DNA of 10,196 nucleotides, taken from NCBI GenBank assembly GCA_964501815.1, contig CAZCUR010000086.1, positions 1-10,196 of the forward strand, read 5' to 3'. The translations under genes were made by a program, and so were the position numbers. The notes under the pieces are model-generated. The model worked only from the letters and a program-made list of their open reading frames with translations. It ran no database searches and was not told where the DNA came from. Of this stretch, positions 7,175-10,196 are shown piece after piece. The first letter of the stretch is position 1. The number at the start of each line of letters is the position of its first letter. The stretch is from Geothermobacter sp964501815 (GTDB lineage Bacteria > Desulfobacterota > Desulfuromonadia > Desulfuromonadales > Geothermobacteraceae).

Positions 7175-7373
7175 GCCGCCAAGGCGCCAGGTCGCCAAGA
7201 AATTCAAAGTTCTCAACGCACAAAGAAGAGGGGTAGAGAGAACATGAGAATATCTTTTAGCTCCTGGGGTTAACCCCCTTGGCAAAGGTATTATTTTCTC
7301 TTTCTTTGGTCCCAGGCCCTCTTGTCTCCCCCTCCGTTAAAAAGGTTTCCTGGCGCCTTGGCGTCCTGGCGGC
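7175..7373. repeat. Imperfect palindrome of about 200 bp filling the hypD-activase spacer (ERIC/MITE-like)
   Basis: The 28-base end arms 7175-7202 and 7346-7373 are reverse complements at 23 of 28 positions and are built of degenerate CGCCAAGG-type units. The pairing continues inwards: purine-rich stretches on the left (near 7219-7250) face pyrimidine-rich stretches on the right (near 7293-7335), and the centre is the perfect 12-bp palindrome GGGGTTAACCCC (7266-7277), close to the midpoint of the arms (7274). The element starts 6 bases past the hypD stop and ends 11 bases before the activase ATG. It carries no convincing gene. In RNA it should fold into one long hairpin within the hypD transcript. 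The size and full-length imperfect symmetry resemble ERIC-type intergenic elements. The arms and central palindrome are certain; the inner pairing is approximate; mobility is inferred. Confidence 0.7.
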
Positions 7374-7379
7374 CCAACA

Positions 7380-9821
7380 TCAAAAAGCCTCGTTCTCCGT
7401 CCGTTCGATGATCTCCTGCTGCAGATCCTCGTTCATGTCGTTGAAGTAGTCGCTGTAGCCGGCCATGCGCACCAGCAGGTCGCGGTAGTCCTCGGGGTTC
7501 TGCTGAGCGGCGCGCAGGGTGGCGGAGTCGACGATGTTGAACTGGATGTGATGCCCACCCAAGGTGAAGTAGGTCCGCACCAGGTGACCGAGCTTGGCGA
7601 CATCCTGCTCGCGCTTGAGCAGGCTGGGTACGAAGCGCAGGTTGAGCAGCGTGCCGCCGGACAGGGACTGGTCGAGCTTGCCGAGGGAGCGCAGCACCGC
7701 CGTCGGCCCGTTGCGGTCGGCGCCGTGCGACGGTGAGGTGCCGTCGGAAATCGCCTTGCCGGCCAGACGGCCGTTGGGGGTGGCGCCGAGCATTTTGCCG
7801 AAGTAGATGTGGCAGGTGGTCGACAGCATGTTGAGGTGGAAGCTTTCGCCCTTGACGTTCGGCTTGCCGTCGATGGCGGCGAACAGGTCGGCGTAGACCT
7901 GACGGGCGATATCATCCGCCCGGTCGTCGTCGTTGCCGAAGCAGGGGGTGCGGTTCACCAGAGTCTGGCGCAAAAACTCCTCCCCCTCGAAATTGTGCTT
8001 CAGGGCGTTGAGCAGCCGGTCCATGGTGCAGGTCTTGCCTTCGAAGACGTGGGTCTTCAGCGCCGAGAGGCTGTCGGTCACCGTCCCCAGGCCGGTGCAC
8101 TGGATGTAGTTGGTGTTGTAGCGCGGCCCGCAGTCGTAGTAGTCCCGCCCCTTCTCGATGCAGTCGTCGATGACCACCGACAGAAACGGCGCCGGCGCGT
8201 ACTTGGCGAACATCCGGTCGATGTAGTTGCTCACCCGGATCTTCAGGTCAACGATGTAGTTGAGCTGGCGCACGAAGGCGTCGTACAGCTCCTCATAGCT
8301 TGAGAATTCGCGCGGATCGCCGGTCTCAAGCCCCACCTTCCTGCCGGTGAGCGGATCGACGCCGTTGTTGAGGGTGATCTCAAGAACCTTGGGAACATTG
8401 AGATAGCCGGTGAGGATGTAGGCCTCCTTGCCGAAGGCGCCGACCTCGATGCAGCCGCTACAGCCCCCCTCACGGGCGTCGCGCAGGTTCTTGCCCTGGC
8501 GCAGCAGTTCAGTGACATAGACATCGGGATTGAAGATCGACGGATAGCCGTGCCCCTGGCGGATGACCTTGCAGGCGGCGTGCAGAAAGCGGTCAGGAGT
8601 TTTGGCGCTGATGTGCACCGAGTTGCCCGGCTGCAGGATGTGCAGCTCCTCGATGACCTCGAGCATCAGGTAGCTGACCTCGGAGACGCCGTCGTGCCCA
8701 TCGGGAGTGATGCCGCCGATGTTGATATTGGTGAAGTCGTTGTAAGTGCCGCTTTCGCGCGCGGTGATACCGACCTTGGGCGGCGCCGGATGATTGTTGA
8801 CCTTGATCCAGAAGCAGCAAAGCAGCTCCTTGGCCTGTTCGCGCGTCAGGGTGCCGGCGGCCAGCTCCTTCTCGTAGAAGGGGGCCAGGTGCTGGTCGAA
8901 ATGGCCGGGATTCATGGCGTCCCAGCCGTTGAGCTCGGTGATGGTGCCCAGATGCACGAACCAGTACATCTGGATCGCCTCCCAGAAGGTTTCCGGCGCA
9001 TGCGCCGGCACCCGGCGGCACACCCGGGCGATCTGGCGCAGCTCTTCGGCCCGCTGCGGATTGCTCTCTTCGGCGGCCATCTGTTCGGCCAGGTCGGCAT
9101 GGCGTTCGGCAAAGAGGATGACAGCGTCGCAGCTGATGGCCATCGCCTTGAGTTCCTCGAACTTGTCGGTCGCCTCGGGATCGTTGAGGTAGTCGAGTTC
9201 GCTGATCTTCTGCTCGATGCGGCGCTTGAAATCGAGCATGCCCATCCGGTAGATCTTGCCGTCCAGGGCGGTGTGACCGGGGGCGCGCTGCTCCATGAAT
9301 TCGGTGAACAGTCCCGCCTCATAGGCGTCGCGCCACTGTTGGGGCACATGACCGAAGATGCGCTCACGCACCGTGCGCCCCTGCCAGTAGGGAATCACCT
9401 CGCGCGCGTAGGTTTCGATATCCTCGTCGCTGATGGTGTAGCGCTGCTGCTCACGGCTGCGCAGAACGTGAAAGTCCTCGACGCTGTGGCAGGTCAGTTC
9501 CGGGAAGGTCGGCACCGCTTTCGGCTTCGGCCCGCGCTCACCGACAATCAGTTCGTCCTCGCCGATGTAGATGGTCTTTTTGCGGCAGTGCTCGTAGAAG
9601 TTGAGCGCCCGCAGCACCGGGATGGAGTACTTGCCGTAGTTCTCCTTGTAGAATTCGGTCTCGTGCAGCGCCCGCTCGATCGACAGGCTCGGCTCGGTCT
9701 CGACACTCTGCTTGCGCAGCCGCTGGATGCGCGCGTTCATGCCGGGGCCGATGCCGCCGGAGCGTTCGGGATAGAAATTGCCTTCACTGCCGGGTTTGCG
9801 CTGGGGGGCTTGCTCACTCAT
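7380..9821 (-). CDS. hypD: Glycyl-radical dehydratase, probably trans-4-hydroxy-L-proline dehydratase HypD
   Basis: This oxygen-sensitive cytosolic enzyme (813 residues) would dehydrate trans-4-hydroxy-L-proline to pyrroline-5-carboxylate. The glycyl-radical loop is RMAGYSDYF (Gly788); the thiyl cysteine and base lie in GCSGCIEVGAFG (Cys457, Glu459). Every functional residue I recall from C. difficile HypD occurs here at a constant offset of +23: His160/183, Asp278/301, Ser334/357, Phe340/363, Cys434/457, Glu436/459, Tyr450/473, Thr645/668, Gly765/788. PFL is excluded (it has two adjacent cysteines), and glycerol/diol dehydratases and CutC carry GC-x-EP, not GCIEV. ATG 9821 is preferred over the in-frame TTG 9836 because AGGAG (9828-9832) sits 6 bases before it. 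This start adds about 23 Gly/Pro-rich residues compared with HypD. Odd: an extra Cys454 three residues before the catalytic cysteine. The activase follows downstream; no proC is in view. A close HypD-like enzyme with a shifted substrate remains possible. Confidence 0.85.
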   Translation of the reverse strand: MSEQAPQRKPGSEGNFYPERSGGIGPGMNARIQRLRKQSVETEPSLSIERALHETEFYKENYGKYSIPVLRALNFYEHCRKKTIYIGEDELIVGERGPKPKAVPTFPELTCHSVEDFHVLRSREQQRYTISDEDIETYAREVIPYWQGRTVRERIFGHVPQQWRDAYEAGLFTEFMEQRAPGHTALDGKIYRMGMLDFKRRIEQKISELDYLNDPEATDKFEELKAMAISCDAVILFAERHADLAEQMAAEESNPQRAEELRQIARVCRRVPAHAPETFWEAIQMYWFVHLGTITELNGWDAMNPGHFDQHLAPFYEKELAAGTLTREQAKELLCCFWIKVNNHPAPPKVGITARESGTYNDFTNINIGGITPDGHDGVSEVSYLMLEVIEELHILQPGNSVHISAKTPDRFLHAACKVIRQGHGYPSIFNPDVYVTELLRQGKNLRDAREGGCSGCIEVGAFGKEAYILTGYLNVPKVLEITLNNGVDPLTGRKVGLETGDPREFSSYEELYDAFVRQLNYIVDLKIRVSNYIDRMFAKYAPAPFLSVVIDDCIEKGRDYYDCGPRYNTNYIQCTGLGTVTDSLSALKTHVFEGKTCTMDRLLNALKHNFEGEEFLRQTLVNRTPCFGNDDDRADDIARQVYADLFAAIDGKPNVKGESFHLNMLSTTCHIYFGKMLGATPNGRLAGKAISDGTSPSHGADRNGPTAVLRSLGKLDQSLSGGTLLNLRFVPSLLKREQDVAKLGHLVRTYFTLGGHHIQFNIVDSATLRAAQQNPEDYRDLLVRMAGYSDYFNDMNEDLQQEIIERTENEAF

Positions 9822-9882
9822 GACTCTCTCCTGCAAGGCGATTCAGACCATCAGTCTATCATTTTCATTCCCCGCAAACAGG

Positions 9883-9898
9883 AGCAAGGAAGATGCCA
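9883..9898 (-). promoter_or_regulatory. Sigma-54 (-24/-12) promoter of hypD
   Basis: On the minus strand the sequence TGGCATCTTCCTTGCT matches the RpoN consensus TGGCACG-N4-TTGCW except at two less critical positions. The invariant GG (-24) and GC (-12) are correctly spaced. Transcription would start near 9873, giving a leader of about 50 bases before the hypD ATG, which has AGGAG at 9828-9832. No comparable sigma-70 boxes stood out. Sigma-54 control implies an enhancer-binding activator and regulation by a signal such as substrate or nitrogen. The match is seen; use by RpoN is inferred. Confidence 0.6.
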
Positions 9899-9998
9899 GC
9901 GGGGTCCCAGGCGAAAGGTCTGTAATTTCGGCAGGTTGAAACCACAGACTCCGAGGGACAAGGCAGCAATTTATGCAATTTAGGATAATTTATTCACA

Positions 9999-10013
9999 TC
10001 GGCAAAATGCCGA
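9999..10013. promoter_or_regulatory. Candidate enhancer (activator-binding) dyad upstream of hypD
   Basis: TCGGCA-AAA-TGCCGA is a perfect 6+3+6 inverted repeat centred about 133 bases upstream of the predicted sigma-54 start, within the usual range for enhancer-binding protein sites. An AT-rich stretch (about 9969-9995) between dyad and promoter could aid DNA bending. A second, looser dyad, GTCTGT (9918-9923) and ACAGAC (9944-9949), lies about 60 bases upstream of the start. Sites recognised from symmetry only. Confidence 0.35.
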
Positions 10014-10048
10014 CATCGACAACCGAACCACACAGCAAGACACCTTCC

Positions 10049-10196
10049 TCGCGCAGAGCCGCAGAAACGCAGAGAAAAAAATCCGCAGATTGCATAGATT
10101 TCACAGATTTAAAAACCCATGATCTTGCTTTTCATCGGCGTGCATCGGCGGCTAACAATAAAAAGGTTTTCGCTCTTTTCCGTGTCTTTCCGTGTG
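10049..10196. repeat. Composite intergenic repeat made of four short degenerate tandem modules
   Basis: Four kinds of 7-9-base units follow one another. At 10049-10074 there are three CGCAGAG-like units; at 10084-10110 three CAGATTt/g-CA-like units; at 10133-10151 two GCATCGGCG-like units; at 10175-10196 two TTTCCGTGT units running off the edge. Read on the other strand these give the familiar strings TCTGCGTTTCTGCG, AATCTGTGAAATCT and CCGTGT. Similar strings are common, as I recall, in intergenic DNA of many unrelated bacteria, but their nature is little described. The units are seen directly; function and origin are unknown. Confidence 0.6.

Larger units (their letters stand above)
9822..10196. 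other. Gene-free region upstream of hypD
   Basis: No convincing coding sequence is present in these 375 bases; short open frames lack start signals and family motifs. From left to right (towards hypD at the left) it holds the hypD Shine-Dalgarno and leader, the sigma-54 promoter, two dyads, an AT-rich stretch, and then from about 10049 to the window edge a mosaic of short degenerate tandem repeats. The next gene lies beyond the window. Confidence 0.8.

Noticed and set aside
7164..7223. Extended activase start at 7223
   Set aside because: The added residues would be read from the arm of the palindromic element, and the conserved protein starts just after ATG 7163.
7380..9821. Annotation of the glycyl-radical enzyme as pyruvate formate-lyase, glycerol dehydratase or choline TMA-lyase
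   Set aside because: PFL needs two adjacent cysteines, and the diol/glycerol and choline enzymes carry a GC-x-EP motif. Here the loop is SGCIEV and the remaining active-site residues follow HypD.
9740..9821. N-terminal extension of HypD as a microcompartment-targeting peptide
   Set aside because: The extra residues are Gly/Pro-rich and do not form an amphipathic helix, and no shell-protein genes are in the window.
8550..9983. A 477-codon plus-strand open frame opposite hypD
   Set aside because: It is a high-GC shadow of hypD: it shows no family motifs and runs into the repeat and promoter region, while the minus strand encodes a full glycyl-radical enzyme.
10049..10196. CRISPR array
   Set aside because: The repeats are only 7-9 bases, degenerate, and lack unique spacers of constant length; no cas genes are present.

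Overview
The window is a high-GC bacterial chromosome segment. The gene set (anaerobic glycyl-radical enzyme with its activase, a sigma-54-type promoter, EttA, YefM-YoeB, YjdM) and the style of its intergenic repeats fit an anaerobe of the former Deltaproteobacteria, perhaps Desulfuromonadales. That placement is inference from gene content, not a phylogenetic result.

Left part, plus strand (1-2563). It opens inside ettA, an ABC-F translation factor whose N-terminal third lies outside the window. A strong hairpin separates it from a class I SAM methyltransferase resembling the METTL7/TMT1 thiol methyltransferases. Next is a compact toxin-antitoxin module, yefM-yoeB, with its own promoter, a symmetric four-site GTAC operator, a GTGA overlap between antitoxin and toxin, and a terminator that can also serve the opposite strand.

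Centre and right, minus strand (2586-9821). yjdM, a small zinc-ribbon protein, has its own promoter. Upstream of it on the same strand is an apparent operon, in transcription order: hypD (glycyl radical enzyme, best read as trans-4-hydroxy-L-proline dehydratase); an imperfect palindrome of about 200 bp that fills the spacer; the radical-SAM activase; a 438-residue MATE/ANKH-like membrane protein; and two EamA/DMT permeases. The last three genes overlap by 4 bp each. A good -24/-12 promoter match lies upstream of hypD, with a candidate activator dyad about 130 bp further up. The rest of the window, to its right edge, is a mosaic of short degenerate tandem repeats.

How the genes may work together: the activase installs the glycyl radical on HypD, which would convert hydroxyproline to pyrroline-5-carboxylate without oxygen. 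The three membrane proteins would move the substrate, product or a related metabolite. No proC (pyrroline-5-carboxylate reductase) is present here, so the pathway must be completed elsewhere if the HypD assignment is right. The features most worth a second look are the palindromic element between hypD and its activase, the linked ANKH-like transporter, the extra cysteine three residues before the catalytic cysteine of HypD, and the symmetric yefM operator.
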